Positions 26,253-34,483 of a stretch of 37,121 bases of DNA are shown here, piece after piece. Made by a program: the position numbers and the translations under genes. Numbering within the stretch: position 1 is the stretch's first letter; each line of letters starts with the position of its first letter. The stretch is from the NCBI GenBank assembly GCA_016794465.1, contig JAEUKA010000090.1:1-37121 (forward strand), given 5' to 3'. The notes beneath the pieces were generated by a model. The model saw only the letters and a list, made by a program, of their open reading frames with translations, was not told the DNA's origin and did not search any database. This DNA comes from Myxococcales bacterium. GTDB taxonomy: Bacteria > Myxococcota_A > Polyangia > Palsa-1104 > JAEUJZ01.

Positions 26253-29200
26253 ATGCAATTGCGACGACCAACCACTGCGCTGTACGCCATCACGGCCTGC
26301 CTTTTCCTGTCCACCACGACCTTCTGCGATCCCCCGAAGCCTCCCCGACCGCTGCAGATCGAGCCGGCCCCTGTCGTGCCGCCTTCACCTCCTGTCGAGA
26401 CACCGCCGCTTGCTAGTGACAAGGTCCTCAGCAAGGCACCGCTGGAAGCCCCGAGCCCGCCCGATGCCCCGACCGTGGACAGTGGCCCAGCCGGTCCCAA
26501 GCCGCCGCTGCCTCCCGTGCCGGCAGAGCTGGCCCCGCCTGCGTCCCCGCGCCTGACCGGGGTAAGTGCCGCCGAGGTCGTCAAGACCAAGGTCGAGAGC
26601 TACTTCCAGGGCAAGGTCGGTCGCCGCATCCACATCCAGACCGACAAGCCGCTCTACAAGCCGGGCGAGACGATCTGGGTCCGGGTCTGGGATGTCACCA
26701 CCCGCGCTCTGTCGGGCAAGCATGCCAGCTCGGGCATGCACGTCGAGCTGATCAGCCCCCGTGGTGCCCAGGTCGCCAAGAAGCGAGTCCACGAGAACGC
26801 CGGGGCCGGCCAGATCGACTTTGTGCTCGATGGCGGGATGGTCGGCGGTGAGTACAAGCTCAAGGTCAAGACGTTCGACGGCGTGCAGGAAGAGCGCCCG
26901 CTGATTGTCTCGACCTATGACCCACCCAAGCTGAAGCTGAAGCTGGAGTTCGTCCGCAAGGCCTACGGTCCGGGCGATGAGGTCACCGCAACGATTGCGG
27001 TCAAGCGCAACACCGGCGAGCCGCTGCGCAACCATGGGCTGACCGCGACCGTGATGCTCGATGGCCAAGCGCTGCCCCAGGTCCAGCTGCGGACCGATGA
27101 GGAAGGCGATGGCTTGGTTCGCTTCAACCTGCCCGCCGACATCAGCCAGGGCGATGGCCTGCTGACCGTGATGGCCGATGACGGTGGCATCACCGAGTCG
27201 ATCGCCAAGCGGGTGCCGATCATCGTCAAGAAGCTCCAGCTTTCGCTGTATCCGGAAGGCGGCGAGCTGGTGTACGGGCTGCCGGGCCGGGTGTACTTCG
27301 AGGCCAAGAACCCGATCGGCAAGCCGGCGGACATCTCCGGGCGGGTGCTCGATGAGAACGAGCAGACGATGGCGTCGTTCGAGAGCGTCCGCGATGGCCT
27401 GGGCCGGGTGGACTTCACGCCGCAGCCGGGACATCGCTATACGGTGGCGGTTGACCAGCCGGTGGGCATTGCCGATCGGTTCGTGCTGCCGACGCCGCAA
27501 GAGCAAGGCTGTGTGCTGCGCAGTGTCGATGATCTCGATGGGCAGCTGACGGCAACACGGGTCATGGTGCGCTGTAGCGATCGGCGCAAGGTGGTGGTGG
27601 CGGCGACGCTGCGCGAGAGCCTGCTCGATGTGGCGGCGGTGGAAGCCGATCGCGAGCCGGCGGTGGTCTACCTGGAGCCGCGTGGCCAGGGGACCGAGGC
27701 GCTCGGGCGGGCCCAAGGCGCGGTGCGGGTGACGCTGTTTGACGAGTCGTACCTGCCACTGGCCGAGCGACTCATCTATCGGCAGCGGCGTGCGCGGCTG
27801 CAGGTGCAGGTTGAGCCGCAGAAGAAGAGCTTTGTCCCGCGAGAGAAGGTGACGCTCGATGTGACGACGCGTGATCCGGCGGGCAACCCGGTGCCGGCGG
27901 ACCTGGCGCTGTCGATCGTCGATGACACCGTGCTGAGCTTTGCTGACGACAAGACCGGCAACATGCTGAGCCGGCTGTACCTAGAGCCCGAGCTGACGGG
28001 CAAGGTCGAAGAGCCGAACTTCTACTTCGATCTGTCGGAGAAGAAGAGTGCGCTGGCGCTGGATCTGCTGATGGGCACGCGCGGCTATCGGCGCTTCGAG
28101 TGGCGACCGGTGCTGGGGGGACTGATTGCGCAGGCCAAGCCCAAGGCGAGTGGGGCCGGGGAGGGTACGGCGCAGACGGTGACGGGGTTTGCCGATCTGC
28201 GCAAGCCGGGTCGGACGCTGCCGCCCGCCGATGCGACCAGGGCTGACCCGCAGAAGGACGCGCCCAAGCTGGTGCTGGCCAAGGCTGCGGATGTGGCGAC
28301 CAAGGGGAGCAAGGCGCCGGCCCAGCCGGTGACGGCAGCCGCGAAGCCGATGGTGGTGGCTGATAACAAGCCGGCGACCCGAGGGCCGATGCTCGGTGGC
28401 CTGGCGGCGCCGCAGCGGCAAGGCGCGGGCGGTGGGATGGCGGCTCCGGCGGCTCCTCCGATGGTGGCCCAGGCGGCGATGGCTCCGGCGAAGATGCACG
28501 CGGAGATGGCAGCCGAAGGCTCGGTGGCGCCGATGGAGATGAAGGCCGACAAGGCAGCCCGCCCGGCAGCCGAGCCGATGATGGCCAAGAAGAAGATGGA
28601 AGCGCCGATGGGTCGGGCGGCCCGGGACGACGTGGATGGGCTGCTGGGTTTTGACGACGAGATCGGTGGCCTGCGGGGACGCGGGATGCGGCCCGTTATG
28701 CCGATGCCGCGACCACGTCCGCGTCCAGTTGAGCCGTGGGCGCCAGTGCGGGTGTTCCCGGTGCCGGCCTATCAGCCGGACTACAGTGGTCCGCGCACCG
28801 ACTTTCGCGAGACGATCTTCTGGAGCCCGGCGGTGCAGACCGGCCAAGACGGCAAGGCCCAGGTGTCGTTCTTCCTGTCGGATGCGGTGACGAGCTTCCG
28901 GGTGCAGACCGAGGCGATCGGCGGCGGCGCAGCGGGTCGGGACGAGACGGTGGTGAAGTCGAGCCTGCCGTTTAGCATGGCGGTCAAGCTGCCTACCGAG
29001 GTGAGCGAAGGCGATCGGATCGCCCTGCCGCTGATCTTGGTCAACGAGCGCGATCGACCGGTGCAGGTCAACCTGTCGGCGCAGTTTGGCAGCCTGCTCA
29101 AGCTAGAGCGTCCGGTCGAAAGGGCCCAGGGCCTGATCGCTCCGATGGCGCGTGATGCGCTGTTCTACCCGCTGACCGTCAGTGGCAAGAAGGGCAAGAC

Positions 29201-30854
29201 CGAGATTCGCTTTGTCGCCGATGCTGCCGGCCTGCGGGATGAGTTCGTGCGGGAGATTGCCGTGGCGCCGCGTGGCTTCCCGCAGACGGTGTCGAAGTCG
29301 GGTCGGCTCAAGGACAGCCTGTCGCACGAGCTGGAGCTGGCGGGTCTTATGGAGGGAACTGCCGATGGCCAGCTGAAGGTCTACATCAGCCAGGTATCGA
29401 CCTTGATCGGTGGACTCGACGGCATGCTCAGCGAGCCGGGGGGCTGCTTCGAGCAAGCGTCGAGCACCAACTACCCGAACGTGATGATCCTGCGCTACCT
29501 GAAGACTGCGCAGATCGCCGCGCCTCGGGTCACGGCTCGCGCTCATGCGCTGCTCGGGGATGGCTACAAGCTGCTGACCGGGTACGAGACGCCGACCAAA
29601 GGCTACGAGTGGTTTGGCTCGACACCTGGACACGAAGCCCTGACCGCCTATGGCCTGGTCGAGTTCACCGACATGAAGCAGGTCTTCCCAGAGGTGAGTG
29701 GCGCGATGATCAAGCGCACCGCCGACTGGCTGCACGCCCGGCGCGATGGCAAGGGCGGCTTCCACCGCGATGCCAAGTCCCTCGACAGCTTCGGCGCGGC
29801 GAGCAAGGCGGTCACCGATGCCTACATCACCTACAGCGTCAGCGAAGCCAAGCAGCCCGGCTTCGAGCGCGAGCTAGACGCCCAGGAGCAGGTCGCCCGC
29901 GAGACGCAGGACCCCTACATCCTGTCGCTGGCGGTCAACACGCTGTTTAACGCTGGTCGCAAGGACGTAGGGTATGCGGCGGCCAAGCGCCTTAGCTCGC
30001 TGCAAGATCCCTCGGGGGTGTGGAAGGGGGCGAGCCACAGCATCACGCGCTCGGGTGGGACGGATCTACAGATCGAGACGACCTCGCTGGCGATGCTGGC
30101 GCTGCTCAAGAGCGGTCAGTTCGACGACTCGGTGGAGAAGGGGATGGAGTGGCTGATGCAGAAGCGCGGCGGACACGGCTCGTTTGGGGCGACGCAGGCG
30201 ACGGTGCTGGCGCTCAAGGCGATCACGGCCTACTCGTCGGCGCGGGCGCGGGCGCTGACGCCGGGCACAGTGACGCTGGTCATCAACAGCAAGGAAGTCG
30301 GGCAAAAGAGCTACCAGCCTGGCGATCGCGAGCCGCTGACGTTCCCCGGACTGGCCAAGTACTTGGTGGCGGGCAAGAACCGCGTCGAGATTCGTCACAG
30401 TGGCCAGACGCCGCTGCCGTACAGCCTGGGGCTCAGCTATCGATCGGAGCAGCCGGCAACGAGCCCGGACACCAAGGTGGCGCTGACGACGACGCTGGCA
30501 CGCAATCAGGTCAAGCTCGGCGAGTCGGTACGGATGGAGGTCACGCTGACCAACAAGACCGATCAGGGCCTGCCGATGACGCTGGCGCGGGTCGAGATTC
30601 CGGGTGGGCTACAGTTTCAAACGTGGCAGCTGAAGGAGCTGCGCGAGAAGGGGCTGATCGGCTTCTACGAGACGAGGCCACGCCAAGTGAACCTGTACCT
30701 GCGACAGATGCAGCCGAAGCAGGAGGTCAAGCTGCCACTCGACCTGATGGCGACGGTGCCGGGTGACTACACGGCGCAGGCCTCGACGGCGTACCTGTAC
30801 TACACCAGCGAGCACAAGGCCTGGGTCGCCGGAACCAAGATCGCAATCGAGTAA
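26253..30854 (+). CDS. Alpha-2-macroglobulin family protein
   Basis: The 1533-residue exported protein is a bacterial alpha-2-macroglobulin. After a signal peptide and a Pro-rich linker (about 25-105) come macroglobulin domains, starting with IHIQTDKPLYKPGETIWVRV, a low-complexity bait-like region (about 625-840; Ala/Pro/Met/Lys/Arg-rich), the A2M domain (FRETIFWSPAVQTGQDGKA), and the thioester domain with PGGCFEQASS (Cys1065, Gln1068). Then come alpha-alpha helical repeats and a C-terminal receptor-binding-like domain. The intact Cys and Gln suggest a working thioester that traps proteases. A lipobox-like ITAC occurs at residues 13-16, but lipidation is uncertain. The ATG at 26253 has GGAG about seven bases upstream. 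No pbpC is adjacent, unlike in many enterobacteria. Confidence 0.95.
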   Translation: MQLRRPTTALYAITACLFLSTTTFCDPPKPPRPLQIEPAPVVPPSPPVETPPLASDKVLSKAPLEAPSPPDAPTVDSGPAGPKPPLPPVPAELAPPASPRLTGVSAAEVVKTKVESYFQGKVGRRIHIQTDKPLYKPGETIWVRVWDVTTRALSGKHASSGMHVELISPRGAQVAKKRVHENAGAGQIDFVLDGGMVGGEYKLKVKTFDGVQEERPLIVSTYDPPKLKLKLEFVRKAYGPGDEVTATIAVKRNTGEPLRNHGLTATVMLDGQALPQVQLRTDEEGDGLVRFNLPADISQGDGLLTVMADDGGITESIAKRVPIIVKKLQLSLYPEGGELVYGLPGRVYFEAKNPIGKPADISGRVLDENEQTMASFESVRDGLGRVDFTPQPGHRYTVAVDQPVGIADRFVLPTPQEQGCVLRSVDDLDGQLTATRVMVRCSDRRKVVVAATLRESLLDVAAVEADREPAVVYLEPRGQGTEALGRAQGAVRVTLFDESYLPLAERLIYRQRRARLQVQVEPQKKSFVPREKVTLDVTTRDPAGNPVPADLALSIVDDTVLSFADDKTGNMLSRLYLEPELTGKVEEPNFYFDLSEKKSALALDLLMGTRGYRRFEWRPVLGGLIAQAKPKASGAGEGTAQTVTGFADLRKPGRTLPPADATRADPQKDAPKLVLAKAADVATKGSKAPAQPVTAAAKPMVVADNKPATRGPMLGGLAAPQRQGAGGGMAAPAAPPMVAQAAMAPAKMHAEMAAEGSVAPMEMKADKAARPAAEPMMAKKKMEAPMGRAARDDVDGLLGFDDEIGGLRGRGMRPVMPMPRPRPRPVEPWAPVRVFPVPAYQPDYSGPRTDFRETIFWSPAVQTGQDGKAQVSFFLSDAVTSFRVQTEAIGGGAAGRDETVVKSSLPFSMAVKLPTEVSEGDRIALPLILVNERDRPVQVNLSAQFGSLLKLERPVERAQGLIAPMARDALFYPLTVSGKKGKTEIRFVADAAGLRDEFVREIAVAPRGFPQTVSKSGRLKDSLSHELELAGLMEGTADGQLKVYISQVSTLIGGLDGMLSEPGGCFEQASSTNYPNVMILRYLKTAQIAAPRVTARAHALLGDGYKLLTGYETPTKGYEWFGSTPGHEALTAYGLVEFTDMKQVFPEVSGAMIKRTADWLHARRDGKGGFHRDAKSLDSFGAASKAVTDAYITYSVSEAKQPGFERELDAQEQVARETQDPYILSLAVNTLFNAGRKDVGYAAAKRLSSLQDPSGVWKGASHSITRSGGTDLQIETTSLAMLALLKSGQFDDSVEKGMEWLMQKRGGHGSFGATQATVLALKAITAYSSARARALTPGTVTLVINSKEVGQKSYQPGDREPLTFPGLAKYLVAGKNRVEIRHSGQTPLPYSLGLSYRSEQPATSPDTKVALTTTLARNQVKLGESVRMEVTLTNKTDQGLPMTLARVEIPGGLQFQTWQLKELREKGLIGFYETRPRQVNLYLRQMQPKQEVKLPLDLMATVPGDYTAQASTAYLYYTSEHKAWVAGTKIAIE

Positions 30855-30887
30855 GCCCGCCTGGCCCGGGTCTTTCCTGCAACCGTC

Positions 30888-30917
30888 CGCTACTTGACGC
30901 TACTTGACGCTACTTGA
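30888..30917. repeat. 10-bp tandem repeat, three copies, at the cupredoxin stop
   Basis: CGCTACTTGA occurs three times in a row without change (30888-30897, 30898-30907, 30908-30917). The cupredoxin stop codon (complement of 30910-30912) lies in the copy nearest the gene, so the other two copies fall in the 3' flank between two convergent genes. It probably arose by slippage; no function is evident. Confidence 0.9.
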
Positions 30918-31311
30918 CGATCACGCGGCCCGGCATCCCGCGACCGTGGATCGCGCAGCCATAGTCGAACGTCCCCGCCTGATTGAACGTGTTCTCGAAG
31001 GTGCCCTGCGCCTGGGTGGGGCTGTACGGAAAGCCCATGTCCCACGGAAACACGCCGTGCTGCGAGGCGGCTCGAAACACCCAGCGGACCTTGCCGCCAA
31101 CGGGAATCGTGACCTCCTGCGGGGAGTAGTAGTCGTCCTGCACGGTAATGACCGCTGAGGGAGCCAGATCGCGAATGATCGGTCGCAGATCCTGCACGGT
31201 CATGTCGGCGGGCTCTCCGGATGGCTGCGTATCGCTACAGCCCCAAGACCCAGCCAGCAGCCAGCCGCCCAACGCCAAGACCAAGCCCAACCCCAAGCCA
31301 AATTTGCGCAT
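30910..31311 (-). CDS. Plastocyanin-like cupredoxin, exported
   Basis: The 133-residue protein has an N-terminal signal (hydrophobic core GLGLGLVLALGGWLLAG) ending SWGC, a weak lipobox, so it may be a lipoprotein or a cleaved periplasmic protein. The mature domain is a plastocyanin-like blue copper fold: VITVQDDYYSPQEVTIPVGG, WVFRAASQHGVFP with the first His ligand, and YGCAIHGRGMPGRVIV with the Cys, His and Met ligands of a type 1 copper site. It should shuttle electrons in the periplasm. It is followed by the convergent macroglobulin gene and preceded, 12 bases away, by the methyltransferase stop on the same strand. Confidence 0.9.
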   Translation of the reverse strand: MRKFGLGLGLVLALGGWLLAGSWGCSDTQPSGEPADMTVQDLRPIIRDLAPSAVITVQDDYYSPQEVTIPVGGKVRWVFRAASQHGVFPWDMGFPYSPTQAQGTFENTFNQAGTFDYGCAIHGRGMPGRVIVK

Positions 31312-31323
31312 ACAAAGAGCTTA

Positions 31324-32049
31324 TTAAATGGAGCGCTCACCGGGAAGCCGCTTGCGAGCCCGGACGGTGACGCCGCCCATGGCTTCGGCTTGGCTGAAGT
31401 CGCTGCCCTCGTGCCACTGCCAGGGCAGGGCGGCGACCTTGGGCAGGTAGTGACGCACGATGCTGGCGGTAAACGACGGAAGGTAGCGGGTGCCGAATCC
31501 AAACATGGCGCCAAACCAGCGGGCCATGCGGTCGTGGCGAGGGCAGACCTTCTCGATTACGAAGCCGGCGCGGTCGAGTCGCTCGGCAAGCTCGCTGCCG
31601 CGATAGCGACGCTCGTGGCCCATGACCTTGTCGAAGTACGTCCAGTAGTCGGGATTGCACGGGCAGGAAAAGAACAGGTGACCGCCGGGGCGAAGGACAC
31701 GGGCGATCTCGCGCAAAAGGGCTTCGTCTTCGGCGACGTGCTCGAGGACTTCAAAGAGGCAGACGAGGTCGAAGCGCTCGTCGGCATACGGCAAAGGACT
31801 GGTCGCGCGGGCACACAGGCCACCTTGATCGGACAGCGCTTTGAGGGCCACGCGCGATAGGTCGACAAAGTGCGTTCCAGCGATCGGCACGTGGGGAAAC
31901 ATGCCGGGACCGATCTCCAGGGTCCGATCGGTGGCGTAGAGCGGCTCGATCTCGGACCAGGCATGCGCCCAGCCGCTGTGCGGAAACAGCTCGTAGTGGG
32001 TCCACAGGTCTTCGTAGATCGCGTGGTTTCTCTCGGCGGCAGCGTTCAT
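31324..32049 (-). CDS. Class I SAM-dependent methyltransferase
   Basis: The 241-residue protein has the class I methyltransferase core: motif I TLEIGPGMFPHVP, an acidic end of strand 2 (FVDLSRVALKAL), motif post-I/II ADERFDLVCLFEVLEHV and motif III ARVLRPGGHLFFSCP. These match the Methyltransf_11-type family. The C-terminal 80 residues probably form the substrate-binding cap, but the substrate cannot be named. No signal peptide. The start at 32049 (MNAAAERN) fits a promoter-like TTGTCA-N18-TACCTT ending seven bases upstream, and there is no Shine-Dalgarno; the open frame continues upstream but overlaps the divergent polymerase leader. Confidence 0.88.
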   Translation of the reverse strand: MNAAAERNHAIYEDLWTHYELFPHSGWAHAWSEIEPLYATDRTLEIGPGMFPHVPIAGTHFVDLSRVALKALSDQGGLCARATSPLPYADERFDLVCLFEVLEHVAEDEALLREIARVLRPGGHLFFSCPCNPDYWTYFDKVMGHERRYRGSELAERLDRAGFVIEKVCPRHDRMARWFGAMFGFGTRYLPSFTASIVRHYLPKVAALPWQWHEGSDFSQAEAMGGVTVRARKRLPGERSI

Positions 32050-32056
32050 GGGCGGC

Positions 32057-32110
32057 AAGGTAGCGCGGCCCAGCGAACCCTGACAAGCGGCCACAAAGTC
32101 GCGATACGAT
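32057..32110. promoter_or_regulatory. Overlapping divergent promoters for methyltransferase and polB
   Basis: On the minus strand, TTGTCA (complement of 32081-32086) and TACCTT (complement of 32057-32062) are 18 bases apart and end seven bases before the methyltransferase ATG. On the plus strand, CTGACA (32080-32085) and TACGAT (32105-32110) are 19 bases apart and end 48 bases before the polB ATG. The two -35 elements share almost the same bases, so use of one could exclude the other. Prediction from hexamer match only. Confidence 0.35.
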
Positions 32111-32158
32111 GTGAGTTTGGCGAGTCCGATCGAGGCGACTCGTGGGCTGTGGGGGGCG

Positions 32159-34414
32159 ATGAGCAGACAAGGTTTTATCCTGCAGGCGAGCATGCGTCTG
32201 TCGGCGGGGCTGCCGGTGCTGCTGCTGTACGGTCGGCTGCAGGAAGGCGAGACGTTCCTGGTCCGCGATGATCGGCAGCGGGCCTGCTTCTATGTGCGTA
32301 CGGCGGACGGCGAGGCGGTCAGCAAGCTCGCGGGGCCGAACGCGAAGCTGCTGAAGACCAGTCGTCAGAACCTCGCCGGGGAGCCGGTGAGTCGGATCGA
32401 GCTGAGTACGCCGGTGTCGACCGCATCGCTGGGGCATCGGCTGCACGCGGCGGGACTTGTGACGTATGAAGCCGATCTCAGCATGGTGATGCGCTTTCTG
32501 GTCGATCGCGGCATTCGCAGCAGCATCGAGATTCACGGCTCGGCGAGACGAGGCAGGCCGGCGGAAGAGGGCGTCGATCTGGTGTTCGACAACCCCGAGC
32601 TGTCGCCGGGCTCGGTGCTGCCCCAGCTGCGCTCGCTGGTGCTGCGGCTGCACCAAGGCCAAGACGGCACGCTGGCGGCGGCGGCGCTGGCGGATCAGCA
32701 TGGCGAGATCGTGCTGCAGCAAGGCGGTCCCGCGACCACCGACTCGACCTGTTTTCCCGATGAGCGATCGCTGCTGGCGGCGCTGATTCAGCGGCTGGTG
32801 ACCAAAGATCCCGATCTGATCGTCGGCTATCACCTGCTTACCGAGGATGTACCGCTGCTGAGGGAGGCGGCGCGGCGCTGTCGCATGTCGCTGCCGCTGG
32901 CGCGTGGACCGGGTGACTTGCAGTTTCAGCCCGGCAACGGTCGCAGCCAGGGCCCGCGTGCGGTGCTGTCCGGTCGCATCCTGCTCGATGTGGCGCCGCT
33001 GTGGCGACAGCTCAAAGGCGCTGGACACGAAGAACCCAGCTTCGCATGTGAGTCGCTGGCGAGCGAGGTCCGCAGCCTGGCTCAGCTGTGCGAGAGCCAG
33101 GGTCTGCTCGATGTGGCGATGCAGCGAAGCCGCCTGACCGGACTGCCGCTGGATCGGGCCACTGCGAGTGTGGCCGCGTTCGACTTCCTGTACCTGATCG
33201 AGCTGGGACGGCGCGGCTATGTGGCGCCGACGTTTCAGCGGCCACAAGAGCCCGGCGAGCCGATCGTTGGTGGACTCATCATTCCGCCGCAGCCAGGGCT
33301 TCACCGCAACGTGCTGGGGTTCGACTTTCGCAGCCTCTATCCGAGTGTGATTCGCACCTTTCAGATCGATCCGCTGGGGCTGCTTTCGACCGGCGCAAGT
33401 CCCGAGACAGAAGCCGACCCGATCGTCGCCCCGAGCGGTGCCCGTTTCCGTCGTCAGCGCGGCATTTTAAGCGTCATCCTCGATCAGCTGCTGCCGCTGC
33501 GCAGTGCCGCCCGCAGCCAAGGCCACGAGGCGCAGAGTCAGGCGATCAAGCTGCTGATGAACTCGCTCTACGGCGTCCTCGGCAGCCCGGCCTGTCGCTT
33601 TCACCGTCCCGAGCTGGCCAGCGCCGTCACCAGCTTTGGCCGAGCCCTGCTCACCTTCAGCCAGGCCAAGATCGAGAGCTACGGCCATCGCGTCATCTAC
33701 GGCGACACCGACAGCTTGTTTGTGCTCACCAACCTGGATGACAGCGCCGACGAGCAAGCCCTGCGCGCGCTCGGTCAGCAGCTCACCGCTCGACTGAACG
33801 CCGAGCTGGCCACCTACATCGAACAGACCTGGCGCGTCGAGAGTCAGGTCGAGCTGGCGCTGCAGTCGGTCTATCGTCGCCTACTGCTCCACCGTCAGCG
33901 CGGGCGCGACAAAGGGGCCGCCAAGCGCTACGCCGGGCTGGTTCTGAAAAATGGGCAAAGCCGTGTGAATCTTGTTGGACTGGAAGCGGTGCGGCGCGAC
34001 AGCAGCGAGCTGTGTCGATCGGTGCAGCAGAAGCTCTACACGATGCTGTTTGCCGAGGCCCCGCCGAGCGAGATCGCAACCTACCTGCAGCGCGTCATCG
34101 CCGAGCTACTGTCGGGCAAGCTCGACGGGATGTTGGTCTATCGCAAGACGCTGCGGCGCGATCCCAGCGACTACGTGGCCAAGGGTGCACCTCACGTCGT
34201 GATTGCGGCGCGGCATGGGCTGCTGCTCGGGCACGTCGTGCCGTATGTGGTGACCACCGCTGGGCCCGAGCATCCCGATCATCGACAGCACCCGCTCGAC
34301 TACCAGCACTATCTCGAAAAGCAGGTTCGCTCTGTCGCCGAGCCGATCCTGTCGCACTACGGGCTGTCGTTTGCGCGCATCCACGACGGCAATCCCCAGC
34401 TGCGGCTGCTGTAG
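32159..34414 (+). CDS. polB: Family B DNA polymerase, Pol II type, with degraded exonuclease motifs
   Basis: The 751-residue protein aligns along its length with E. coli Pol II (783 aa), from MSRQGFILQ to the C-terminal SPLDYEHY-like HPLDYQHYLEKQV. Polymerase motifs are intact: A, FDFRSLYPSVIRTF (Asp389); B, KLLMNSLYGVLGSPACRF; C, YGDTDS (Asp516, Asp518); and AKRYAG. The 3'-5' exonuclease motifs are not: in Exo I the Asp and Glu of DIE are Arg163 and His165; in Exo II the Asn is His225, with Asp230 kept; in Exo III the Tyr and Asp are Ser299 and Glu303. This predicts a polymerase without proofreading, perhaps for lesion bypass. The ATG at 32159 matches the E. coli start. It precedes ftsY by 69 bases. 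Confidence 0.93.
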   Translation: MSRQGFILQASMRLSAGLPVLLLYGRLQEGETFLVRDDRQRACFYVRTADGEAVSKLAGPNAKLLKTSRQNLAGEPVSRIELSTPVSTASLGHRLHAAGLVTYEADLSMVMRFLVDRGIRSSIEIHGSARRGRPAEEGVDLVFDNPELSPGSVLPQLRSLVLRLHQGQDGTLAAAALADQHGEIVLQQGGPATTDSTCFPDERSLLAALIQRLVTKDPDLIVGYHLLTEDVPLLREAARRCRMSLPLARGPGDLQFQPGNGRSQGPRAVLSGRILLDVAPLWRQLKGAGHEEPSFACESLASEVRSLAQLCESQGLLDVAMQRSRLTGLPLDRATASVAAFDFLYLIELGRRGYVAPTFQRPQEPGEPIVGGLIIPPQPGLHRNVLGFDFRSLYPSVIRTFQIDPLGLLSTGASPETEADPIVAPSGARFRRQRGILSVILDQLLPLRSAARSQGHEAQSQAIKLLMNSLYGVLGSPACRFHRPELASAVTSFGRALLTFSQAKIESYGHRVIYGDTDSLFVLTNLDDSADEQALRALGQQLTARLNAELATYIEQTWRVESQVELALQSVYRRLLLHRQRGRDKGAAKRYAGLVLKNGQSRVNLVGLEAVRRDSSELCRSVQQKLYTMLFAEAPPSEIATYLQRVIAELLSGKLDGMLVYRKTLRRDPSDYVAKGAPHVVIAARHGLLLGHVVPYVVTTAGPEHPDHRQHPLDYQHYLEKQVRSVAEPILSHYGLSFARIHDGNPQLRLL

Positions 34415-34465
34415 CAGTTCCTGGGTGGCACGAAAAAACGCTAAAGAAATGACCGCCGCTGCGCT

Positions 34466-34471
34466 TATAGT
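34466..34471 (+). promoter_or_regulatory. Candidate -10 element of ftsY
   Basis: TATAGT lies 12 bases before the ftsY ATG in an otherwise GC-rich gap. No good -35 hexamer is found at the normal distance and no Shine-Dalgarno follows, so a very short leader is implied if the element is used. Confidence 0.3.
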
Positions 34472-34483
34472 ACCGGGGCACCT

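Noticed and set aside
25887..26258. Open frames on the minus strand encoding a repeated peptide
   Set aside because: The peptide repeats are only the translation of the 22-bp DNA array. Several frames are open at once, so there is no evidence of coding.
32144..32168. LexA box (CTG-N10-CAG) at the polB start
   Set aside because: CTG and CAG are present but 14 bases apart, and the flanks are not AT-rich.
34427..34443. Sigma-54 promoter (TGGCACG element) before ftsY
   Set aside because: The -24 half looks right but the required GC element with TTGC at -12 is missing.
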